Shown: piece by piece, positions 14,347 to 20,896 of the stretch
Layout of the letters: every line of letters starts with the position of its first letter
How positions within the stretch are numbered: the first letter of the stretch is position 1
DNA from: Lachnospiraceae bacterium UBA3401
GTDB taxonomy: Bacteria; Bacillota; Clostridia; Lachnospirales; Lachnospiraceae
Assembly (NCBI GenBank): GCA_002358575.1
Contig: DEPD01000032.1
Location: forward strand, 1 to 24,467
Length of the DNA: 24,467 bases
Direction of reading: 5' to 3'
Program-made: the position numbers and the translations under genes
The notes under the pieces: model-generated
The model's database searches: none
Told to the model about the DNA's origin: nothing
Seen by the model: the letters and a program-made list of their open reading frames with translations, nothing else

Positions 14347-15001
14347 ATGCAGACAATGTAATATAGAAGTGCTTGATGAGACACAGCGCTGTCCGCTGTG
14401 TGGCAGTGTGTTGGAACCGACAGTAGAAGTGGAAAATATGTATCCGAACATTCGACTGAAATCTCGAAAATTGGTGTTTATTTCAAGGCTGTATTTGTTT
14501 TGTGCAATTGCAGTTGAGATTTTTCTAATAAATCTGTGTATGCTCTCCGAGGTACAATCACTGGTGTATATTATTAGTGGACTGGTACTTTTCTTTGGGT
14601 ATATTGTGATTCGCTATGCCATTTTAGGGACAAGCGGATATATTGCAAAAACGGTAGTGCTCACAATTATAGCGGTGATTATGCTTGTGGCAATCGACTT
14701 TTCCGTAGGCTATAATGGCTGGTCGGTCAACTATGCATTTCCGGCAGGGATTTTGCTGATTGATGTAGGAACGCTGGTGCTGATGGCAGTTAACAATAAA
14801 AACTGGCAGAGCTATCTGATGCTGCAGATTTTTATGGTGCTCTGCAGCATTGTGGCAATTATTTTAAATTTGGTGCATATTGTCACCAATCCCATTGTCT
14901 CTATTGTGGCGTTAAATGTCTCAGTAATCTTGTTGCTTGGCACAATCATTATAGGAGGCAGAAGAGCACGCGTAGAATTAAAGAGACGGTTTCATATTTG
15001 A
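14339..15001 (+). CDS. Zinc-ribbon membrane protein (DUF6320-like)
   Basis: A 220-aa protein. The N-terminus has a zinc ribbon, C4-x2-C7 and C18-x2-C21 (CRQCN, then CPLCG), followed by about six hydrophobic segments and a basic tail (RRARVELKRRF) that should stay in the cytoplasm. I recall this type next to acetyltransferase-like genes in Lachnospiraceae, as here. The pair may modify an envelope component, with this protein as membrane anchor or partner. Function is unknown. Confidence 0.7.
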   Translation: MSKCRQCNIEVLDETQRCPLCGSVLEPTVEVENMYPNIRLKSRKLVFISRLYLFCAIAVEIFLINLCMLSEVQSLVYIISGLVLFFGYIVIRYAILGTSGYIAKTVVLTIIAVIMLVAIDFSVGYNGWSVNYAFPAGILLIDVGTLVLMAVNNKNWQSYLMLQIFMVLCSIVAIILNLVHIVTNPIVSIVALNVSVILLLGTIIIGGRRARVELKRRFHI

Positions 15002-15014
15002 GGAATTGTTTGCA

Positions 15015-16268
15015 TTAGTGCGCAAGCATATCCTCAATAAAAATCCCGTATCCTTTGGTGCTGTCCTGCACAAGCACATGCGTGACAGCGCCTACAAATT
15101 TTCCATTTTGAATAATAGGCGCGCCGCTCATGCCTTGTACAATTCCACCTGTTAGGGATAGCAGTTCCGCATCTGTGACTTCCAAGGAAATTTGGCGATT
15201 TACAGCATCTTTTCCTGGGGTGAGCTTTGTAAGTTCTATATCATAATATTTTGTCTCACCGTTGATTGTACATAAGATTTGCGCAGCACCTGTTGTCACT
15301 TCTGGTTTGAGCGCGATGGGAAGCGGCGCACTGTCCATTGTATATTCTGCCAGAAGTTCTGCGTTTGCCACGCCGTAAATTCCTTGAATTGTGTTGTCTA
15401 CAATTACACCGGAAACCTGATCGGGCTTGTATTCAATGACGCCGGTTAGTTCCCCAGGATTTCCGCGCTCACCGCGCTTAACAGCTACAATCTCTGTGTG
15501 ATATAAAAGTCCACTTCCAAGTTTTAACAGTTCACCTGTGTCCATATCGTTGATGCCATGCCCGAGTGCTCCAAAACGATTTTGACCATCAATATAGGTC
15601 ATTGTGCCAATGCCCTGCGCGCTGTCTCTCAGCCAAGCTCCCATTTTATAGACATTATTTTCATCGGCCTCTGGTTTTATTTTTACTTGAATCAGTTCTT
15701 CTTTTCTGGAAACTTGGAAAATAATCTCTGCGCCATTACTATTTTCTACATATTCTCGAATTTGTTTTTTGTCATTGATCGCCACACCATCCATTGCGGT
15801 CAGATAGTCTCCTGATTGTAGTTTGTATTCGGAGGGCGCATGCTTATCGCCGCCTGCGCCCTCGAAACTGCCAGTGTCCACTACAAGGACGCCCTGCGTT
15901 TTTACATAGATACCAATCGGGCGCCCTACAGGAGTTAAAGTGGTATTTTCTATCACTTGTATGTCCACGTCTTTGAGCGGCAACAGACCGAAAAGTTTGA
16001 GCCGCATCTGATAGGAGTTGGTTGTTTCGCCTGCTACGATTGTCAGTGGTTGATTGAGTGCGAGCACCGTATCAGAATCTGTGCTGAGTATGCCGGAGGC
16101 CGGAATGCGCAGATTGATTTCCTCGCTTGTTCCTGCCTTGATACTGATCGTACTTGGCACGCTGCTCTGATAATAAGCGTATGTCGCCCAGCAGAACAGC
16201 CCGATTGCAAATCCCAGAAAAACATATAAAAATAAAAGATATCGTTGTCTGATCTTCTCTGTTTTCAT
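15015..16268 (-). CDS. spoIVB: SpoIVB, sporulation signalling serine peptidase
   Basis: A 417-aa protein, close to the family's usual length. SpoIVB is made in the forespore, crosses its inner membrane and triggers pro-sigma-K processing in the mother cell. Residues 12-32 form one N-terminal membrane segment (LFLYVFLGFAIGLFCWATYA). A PDZ domain follows at about 100-190 (KLQSGDYLTAMDGVAINDKK), then the S55 peptidase domain. Candidate catalytic residues are H237 in GALGHGIND and S381 in QGMSGAPII, at almost the same positions as in Bacillus subtilis. A GGTAGTG site precedes the ATG. A CATATACTA near 16305-16317 (minus) might be a sigma-G type -10, but this is weak. It converges with the zinc-ribbon gene, 13 bp apart. 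Presence marks a spore former. Confidence 0.95.
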   Translation of the reverse strand: MKTEKIRQRYLLFLYVFLGFAIGLFCWATYAYYQSSVPSTISIKAGTSEEINLRIPASGILSTDSDTVLALNQPLTIVAGETTNSYQMRLKLFGLLPLKDVDIQVIENTTLTPVGRPIGIYVKTQGVLVVDTGSFEGAGGDKHAPSEYKLQSGDYLTAMDGVAINDKKQIREYVENSNGAEIIFQVSRKEELIQVKIKPEADENNVYKMGAWLRDSAQGIGTMTYIDGQNRFGALGHGINDMDTGELLKLGSGLLYHTEIVAVKRGERGNPGELTGVIEYKPDQVSGVIVDNTIQGIYGVANAELLAEYTMDSAPLPIALKPEVTTGAAQILCTINGETKYYDIELTKLTPGKDAVNRQISLEVTDAELLSLTGGIVQGMSGAPIIQNGKFVGAVTHVLVQDSTKGYGIFIEDMLAH

Positions 16269-16383
16269 CTATTCACTACCTTACTTCGCGCTATTGTACG
16301 AAAAGTAGTATATGGATTTTTTGATAAAATAAACTTGTCTCCAATTTTTTCATAAAAAAGATAGATTGCCATTTTTTATTGCG

Positions 16384-16558
16384 AAAAACACAAAGTTGTT
16401 ACTATTTACGGTCTGGGAGCCGCTCGCAGTAACGATTCGGGGCGATATTCAAAATTTTGCTTCGCAAAAATCGCCCCTCATTTCTGAATCATGTTCTCAT
16501 GGAATGCGCAGTTCAGCGCATTCCTGATCCGTGAAAAGTAACCCAAAAACACAAAGTT
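16384..16558. repeat. MITE-like palindromic element with 14-bp direct-repeat flanks
   Basis: Identical AAAAACACAAAGTT copies at 16384-16397 and 16545-16558 flank a unit whose ends are inverted: GTTACTATTTACGG (16398-16411) against CCGTGAAAAGTAAC (16529-16542), 12 of 14 matching. Inside are a GGGGCGAT...ATCGCCCC stem (16439-16477) and a perfect GGAATGCGC/GCGCATTCC hairpin (16501-16524). It is noncoding. The layout fits a miniature transposable or REP-like repeat with target duplication. The rest of the gap from 16269 to 16383 shows nothing supportable beyond SpoIVB upstream sequence. Confidence 0.65.
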
Positions 16559-16581
16559 CATTGTTTTTTAACGTTTATGGC

Positions 16582-16610
16582 TTGTTATGTCACAAAAATT
16601 AAAGTATAAT
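16582..16610 (+). promoter_or_regulatory. Sigma-A promoter of the citrate synthase gene
   Basis: TTGTTA (16582-16587), 17-bp spacer, TATAAT (16605-16610). The consensus -10 makes this the best promoter in the window. It leaves a leader of about 170 nt. Confidence 0.8.
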
Positions 16611-16630
16611 GTAATATGAGACAAGTTTAT

Positions 16631-16756
16631 ACTGGCGGTCAAAAAAGCTGACCACTCAGTAAAATGTGATGCGCACATCTGCAAGTGGTATTATGTCGCT
16701 TTGCAGATGTGGATGGCGTTATACTCATGGCAAATTTCATTTGTCATGAGTATAAC
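16631..16756 (+). promoter_or_regulatory. Three-hairpin 5' leader of citrate synthase
   Basis: Hairpin 1: ACTG and GGTCA against TGACC and CAGT (16631-16660). Hairpin 2: CACATCTGCAA against TTGCAGATGTG (16674-16684 with 16701-16711). Hairpin 3: GTTATACTCATG against CATGAGTATAAC (16718-16729 with 16745-16756), extended by an inner GCAAAT/ATTTGT pairing. No T tract follows, so it is not a simple terminator. It could be an mRNA stabiliser or an unnamed cis-regulatory RNA. It matches no riboswitch class that I recognise. Confidence 0.55.
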
Positions 16757-16788
16757 ATAAGAAATATTATAAAGAAAGGGTGTTGTGA

Positions 16789-18207
16789 ATGGGATTAAAG
16801 AGTGACGAGAGTATAAAGGAGTTTACACATAAGTACACAAAGGTATGTGTGGACAACAACGCCATTGATCCAGATTTGTTTGATGAGTACGGCGTAAAAA
16901 GAGGGCTGCGTGACAAGAATGGAAAAGGAGTGCTTTCTGGTCTAACCAATATTTCCCTGATAAAATCTTCGGAGGAAATTGATGGAAAAAGCGTTCCGTG
17001 TGATGGGCAGCTTTATTACAGAGGATACAATATCTTTGACCTGGTTAGAGGTTTCCAGAGTGAGAATCGGTTTGGGTTTGATGAGTGTGCATATCTGTTG
17101 TTGTTTGGAGATTTGCCGACTGCAAACGAACTGATGGAATTTAAAAAGACGTTGGGATACAGCATGACACTTCCTACCAACTTTGTGCGAGATGTCATTA
17201 TGAAGGCACCAAGCCATGATATTATGAATTCTTTGACCAAGAGTGTCCTGACGCTTGCCTCCTATGATGAGAGTGTGACAGATATGTCACTGGACAATGT
17301 GCTGCGTCAGAGTTTGATGCTGATCAGTGTATTCCCAATGCTTTCTGTATATGGCTATCATGCGTACAATCATTATGAGTGTGATGAGAGTTTGTATATA
17401 CATCGGCCAGATCCAAGGCTTTCTACAGCGGAAAATCTGCTTCGGATGCTGCGGCCGGATATGTCCTATACATCGACAGAAGCCAAAGTTTTGGATGCTG
17501 CGCTTGTGCTTCATATGGAACACGGCGGTGGAAATAATTCAACATTTACGACAAGAGTTGTAACCAGTGCGGGTTCTGATACATATTCGGTTATCGCAGC
17601 AGCACTTTCGTCTTTGAAAGGACCGAAGCACGGCGGAGCCAATATTAAAGTGGTTCAGATGATGGAAGACTTGCGCAGAAATGTGGATGATACGACCAAT
17701 GAAAATCAAGTGCGGGAATATCTGTATCGTCTGTTAAACAAAGAGGCATTTGACAGGAGCGGTTTGATTTATGGTATGGGACATGCTGTCTACTCTATTT
17801 CGGACCCTAGGGCTTTGGTATTTAAATCGTTTGTGGAGCGGCTTGCCAATGAGAAGAAACATCGCAAGGAGTTTGAACTGTACTCAATGATTGAGCGGTT
17901 GGCGCCGGAGGTTATCGCTGAGAAGTGCAGAATTTATAAAGGTGTCAGTGCAAATGTGGACTTCTACAGTGGATTTGTGTACAGTATGCTCGATATTCCA
18001 ATGGAGCTGTTCACACCAATCTTTGCCATTGCGCGTATTGTTGGCTGGAGTGCGCATCGCATGGAAGAGCTAATCAATGTGGATAAAATTATTAGACCCG
18101 CGTACAAGAGTATTGCGGAATTGAAACCCTATGAGACGCTCAAGGACAGATCGACGCCCAAATTAGATGGTCAAGACCAGAAGATATATAAACTTCCTAT
18201 GAATTAA
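16789..18207 (+). CDS. Citrate synthase
   Basis: A 472-aa enzyme that condenses acetyl-CoA and oxaloacetate to citrate; in fermenting clostridia it feeds 2-oxoglutarate and glutamate synthesis. The catalytic triad is visible: H281 in KGPKHGGAN, H332 in YGMGHAVYSISDPRA, and D391 in VSANVDFYSGF. The MEHGGGNNSTFTTRVV and PIFAIARIVGWSAH segments are also typical. The N-terminal extension of about 45 residues before GLTNIS belongs to the longer clostridial form. A 2-methylcitrate synthase cannot be excluded by sequence, but no other propionate genes are near. GGGTG precedes the ATG. The gene is monocistronic, with its own promoter and structured leader. Confidence 0.9.
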   Translation: MGLKSDESIKEFTHKYTKVCVDNNAIDPDLFDEYGVKRGLRDKNGKGVLSGLTNISLIKSSEEIDGKSVPCDGQLYYRGYNIFDLVRGFQSENRFGFDECAYLLLFGDLPTANELMEFKKTLGYSMTLPTNFVRDVIMKAPSHDIMNSLTKSVLTLASYDESVTDMSLDNVLRQSLMLISVFPMLSVYGYHAYNHYECDESLYIHRPDPRLSTAENLLRMLRPDMSYTSTEAKVLDAALVLHMEHGGGNNSTFTTRVVTSAGSDTYSVIAAALSSLKGPKHGGANIKVVQMMEDLRRNVDDTTNENQVREYLYRLLNKEAFDRSGLIYGMGHAVYSISDPRALVFKSFVERLANEKKHRKEFELYSMIERLAPEVIAEKCRIYKGVSANVDFYSGFVYSMLDIPMELFTPIFAIARIVGWSAHRMEELINVDKIIRPAYKSIAELKPYETLKDRSTPKLDGQDQKIYKLPMN

Positions 18208-18231
18208 AAGGAAAAAAATTCTAAAAATATG

Positions 18232-18260
18232 TTGCAATTTGTGTGATATGGTGTTAAACT
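18232..18260 (+). promoter_or_regulatory. Candidate promoter of the rimP-nusA-infB operon
   Basis: TTGCAA (18232-18237), 17-bp spacer, TAAACT (18255-18260). A terminator-like hairpin starts about 20 bp past the expected transcription start, so the operon may be attenuated, or this hairpin may end citrate synthase transcripts. Confidence 0.5.
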
Positions 18261-18287
18261 GATTATGTAAAATGAATGCTAGATGAT

Positions 18288-18320
18288 AAAGAGTGGGCTT
18301 GTAAGTCCACTCTTTTGTTT
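18288..18320 (+). terminator. Terminator or attenuator between citrate synthase and rimP
   Basis: AAAGAGTGG (18288-18296) pairs perfectly with CCACTCTTT (18307-18315), with an inner CTT/AAG pair, followed by TGTTTG. It lies downstream of the candidate rimP promoter, so it may act as an attenuator as well as ending citrate synthase transcripts. Confidence 0.7.
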
Positions 18321-18330
18321 GATATGCACA

Positions 18331-18473
18331 CGGACGCGGAAAGGAAATATGCAGCTAAAGCTGCCCGCGTCCGGCGCGCGAGTAGGGAGAAGATGAAGCT
18401 TCTCTACTCGATTGGAATGCGGTAAAAATATGTGGTTTAGACTGCTCGCGCTCGATGCGCGGGTAGGAGAGAG
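18331..18473 (+). promoter_or_regulatory. GC-rich structured leader of rimP with a repeated unit
   Basis: CGGACGCGG (18331-18339) pairs with CCGCGTCCG (18365-18373) around an inner GCAGCT/AGCTGC hairpin. CGAGTA plus GAGAAG (18379-18392) pairs with CTTCTC plus TACTCG (18399-18410). Segments 18361-18392 and 18442-18473 are imperfect direct copies, both reading roughly CTGCYCGCG then GCGCGNGTAGG. No coding frame with a ribosome binding site was found. It is much more GC-rich than its surroundings. It could be a cis-acting leader of the ribosome-factor operon or a dispersed genomic repeat. Confidence 0.5.
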
Positions 18474-18531
18474 TTCTCTGGTCCGGTCAGCGATGGCCGC
18501 GCATGGAAGTACATGATTATGAGGTGATCGA

Positions 18532-19008
18532 ATGGCGAAAAAGGATTTGTATGAAGAACGTGCAGAGGCACTGTTAGTGCCAATCGCAGCGGCAAACAAC
18601 TGTGAAATTTATGATGTGGAGTATGTAAAAGAAGGAAGCGACTGGTATCTGAGGGCATATATTGATAAACCAGAAGGTGTGAGTATTGTGGACTGCGAGA
18701 ATGTCAGCCGTGCTTTTTCAGATAAACTAGATGAGGTGGATTTGATACCAGACGCCTATATTTTAGAAGTGTCAAGTCCGGGATTGGGCAGGGCGCTGAA
18801 AAAGGATAGACACTTTGAAAAAAGCCTTGGTGAGGAAGTCGAAGTAAAAACCTATAAGCCAATCGAGCAGCAGAAAGAATTTATTGGTATCCTAAAGGCA
18901 TACGACAAGGATACAGTCACAATAGAAATGGAAAATGGTTCAGAGACAAAGGATATGGTCTTTGCCAAATCTGATATAGCAATCATAAGATTGGTACTAG
19001 ATTTTTAA
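18532..19008 (+). CDS. rimP: RimP, 30S ribosomal subunit maturation factor
   Basis: A 158-aa cytoplasmic protein needed for assembly of the 30S head. Family signatures are present: CEIYDVEYVKEGSDWYLRAY, IDKPEGVSIVDCENVSR, then VSSPGLGRALKKDRHFEKSL, and a C-terminal SH3-like part ending FAKSDIAIIRLVLDF. GAGGTGATC precedes the ATG. It is the first gene of the classical rimP-nusA-ylxR-ylxQ-infB-rbfA order, 56 bp before nusA. Confidence 0.95.
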   Translation: MAKKDLYEERAEALLVPIAAANNCEIYDVEYVKEGSDWYLRAYIDKPEGVSIVDCENVSRAFSDKLDEVDLIPDAYILEVSSPGLGRALKKDRHFEKSLGEEVEVKTYKPIEQQKEFIGILKAYDKDTVTIEMENGSETKDMVFAKSDIAIIRLVLDF

Positions 19009-19064
19009 TATGAGGGGATCGAATGATTGACAACTGAACTTTAGTTTAGGAGGGTAAAGGAAAA

Positions 19065-20309
19065 ATGAATAAAGAATTAATGGAAGCGCTGAATAATCTT
19101 GAGAAGGAGAAGGAGATTAGCAAGGAGACTCTTTTTGAGGCGATTGAGAACTCTCTTTTGACAGCCTGCAAAAATCATTTTGGAAAAGCAGATAATATCA
19201 CTGTTCAGATTGATAGAGAAACCTGTGATTTTATGGTGTATGCCACAAAGGATATCGTTGCATCCTACGACGAGGTTGAGGATGATGTTACACAGATTTG
19301 CATTGATGATGCAATTCAGATTTCAAAGAATGCGGTGATTGGCGATACCATTAATATAGAAATCAAATCGAAGGAGTTTGGGCGAATTGCCACGCAAAAT
19401 GCAAAAAATGTTATTTTGCAAAAGATTCGTGAGGAGGAGCGCAGCGTTGTCTACAACCAGTTCTTTGAGAAGGAGAAGGACGTGGTTACAGGAATAGTAC
19501 AGCGTTATATTGGCAGAAATATCAGTATTAATTTGGGTAAGGCAGACGCGATGCTCAATGAGGCGGAACAGGTAAGGGGAGAGGAGTTTAAACCAACAGA
19601 GCGCATTAAAGTGTATATTCTTGAGGTAAAAAATACGCCCAAAGGACCTAGAATCCTTGTTAGCAGAACCCACCCAGAACTTGTAAAACGACTTTTTGAG
19701 GCGGAAGTGACAGAAATTAAAGATGGAACTGTTGAGATTATGAGTATTGCGAGAGAGGCGGGAAGTCGTACAAAGCTTGCAGTCAGGACAAATAATCCAA
19801 ATGTGGATGCGGTGGGTGCATGTGTCGGTATGAATGGCGCGCGCGTCAATGCCATTGTAGAGGAGTTGCGAGGAGAGAAAATTGACATTGTAAATTGGGA
19901 TGAAAATCCTGGCAACTTTATTCAAAATGCATTGTCCCCGGCCAAGATTGTTGCCGTGTTTGCCGATCCTGATGAAAAGACGGCGAAAGTGGTGGTTCCA
20001 GATTACCAGTTGTCACTTGCAATCGGAAAAGAAGGACAGAATGCAAGACTTGCCGCAAGATTGACAGGATATAAGATTGATATTAAGTCGGAGACACAGG
20101 CGAAGGATGCTGAGGGATTCCGCTATGAGGATTATATGTTTGACGAGGATGGGGACGTTTATTACGAGGAGGAGTATGAAGCGGCAGAGCATGAAGAGAC
20201 GGAATATGAAGAGACCATGTATGATACATCTGATGCGGAGGATTTGACGCTAGAAGAATCAGAAGTTCCCGAGGAGGACGGATTTGACGAGGAGGGGACT
20301 GAGGCGTAA
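19065..20309 (+). CDS. nusA: NusA, transcription elongation/termination factor
   Basis: A 414-aa protein that binds RNA polymerase and controls pausing and termination. Domains in order: N-terminal polymerase-binding domain (1-125), S1 domain (about 130-200, VVTGIVQRYIGRNISINLG), and tandem KH domains (about 200-345, with GACVGMNGARVNAIVEEL and LAIGKEGQNARLAARLTGYK). A strongly acidic Glu/Tyr-rich tail of about 55 residues follows, lengthening the short Gram-positive form. AGGAGGG precedes the ATG. The stop codon directly touches the ylxR start. Confidence 0.95.
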   Translation: MNKELMEALNNLEKEKEISKETLFEAIENSLLTACKNHFGKADNITVQIDRETCDFMVYATKDIVASYDEVEDDVTQICIDDAIQISKNAVIGDTINIEIKSKEFGRIATQNAKNVILQKIREEERSVVYNQFFEKEKDVVTGIVQRYIGRNISINLGKADAMLNEAEQVRGEEFKPTERIKVYILEVKNTPKGPRILVSRTHPELVKRLFEAEVTEIKDGTVEIMSIAREAGSRTKLAVRTNNPNVDAVGACVGMNGARVNAIVEELRGEKIDIVNWDENPGNFIQNALSPAKIVAVFADPDEKTAKVVVPDYQLSLAIGKEGQNARLAARLTGYKIDIKSETQAKDAEGFRYEDYMFDEDGDVYYEEEYEAAEHEETEYEETMYDTSDAEDLTLEESEVPEEDGFDEEGTEA

Positions 20310-20576
20310 ATGGCAAAAAAAATTCCATTGAGACAGTGTATTGGCTGCGGCGAGATGAAAAGCAAAAAAGAAATGCTACGAGTGCTGCGAACAGAGGACC
20401 AAGGCATTATTTTGGATACAACAGGCAGAAAGAATGGCAGAGGCGCTTACATATGCCCTAACTCAGAGTGTATGAGGAGAGCGAGAAAGTCAAAAGGGTT
20501 GGAGAGAGCGTTTAAAATGCCGATACCTGATGAAATATATGACAGTTTGACAAAGGAGATAGAAGTGTTTGAATAA
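20310..20576 (+). CDS. ylxR: YlxR (RnpM), RNA-binding modulator
   Basis: An 88-aa protein with the family's signature RQCIGCGEMKSKKEMLRVLR and GRKNGRGAYICPNSECM, a small RNA-binding fold. Bacillus subtilis YlxR is reported to act on RNase P and is also named RnpM. The ATG follows the nusA TAA with no gap, so translation should be coupled. It overlaps ylxQ by 8 bp. Confidence 0.93.
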   Translation: MAKKIPLRQCIGCGEMKSKKEMLRVLRTEDQGIILDTTGRKNGRGAYICPNSECMRRARKSKGLERAFKMPIPDEIYDSLTKEIEVFE

Positions 20577-20895
20577 GGTGTATTCCATGCTGGGGCTTGC
20601 CATGAAGGCAGGCAAAGTAGTAAGTGGAGAGTTTGCAACTGACAAGAGCGTTAAGAGTGGCAAGGCATGGCTTGTTATTGTCTCGGAAGATGCATCGAAT
20701 AATACGAAAAAGATGTTTTCCAATATGTGTGAGTTCTATAAGGTTCCAAGATATTTTTATGGGACAAAGGAAAAACTTGGGCATACCATTGGTAAAGCTA
20801 TGCGTTCATCTCTTGCAATTACAGATGAAAACTTTGCAAAATCAATCATGAAGCATCTTGAGGAATCTGTTAATCGTGAGGGTGAGGAGGAGTAA
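20569..20895 (+). CDS. ylxQ: YlxQ, L7Ae-family RNA-binding protein
   Basis: A 108-aa member of the L7Ae/L30e/S12e family of kink-turn RNA binders. It reads NKVYSMLGLAMKAGKVVSGE at the N-terminus, then VKSGKAWLVIVSEDASNNTK and a conserved Gly-Lys-Ala segment (HTIGKAMRSSLAI). The start is TTG at 20569, supported by GGAG about 9 bp upstream and by the 8-bp overlap with ylxR; the GTG at 20578 has worse spacing. Its exact role in the operon is not known. Confidence 0.9.
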   Translation: MNKVYSMLGLAMKAGKVVSGEFATDKSVKSGKAWLVIVSEDASNNTKKMFSNMCEFYKVPRYFYGTKEKLGHTIGKAMRSSLAITDENFAKSIMKHLEESVNREGEEE

Positions 20896-20896
20896 T

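Noticed and set aside
19323..19925. 200-codon minus-strand frame inside nusA
   Set aside because: It is fully covered by the S1/KH coding region of nusA and shows no start signal or family motif.
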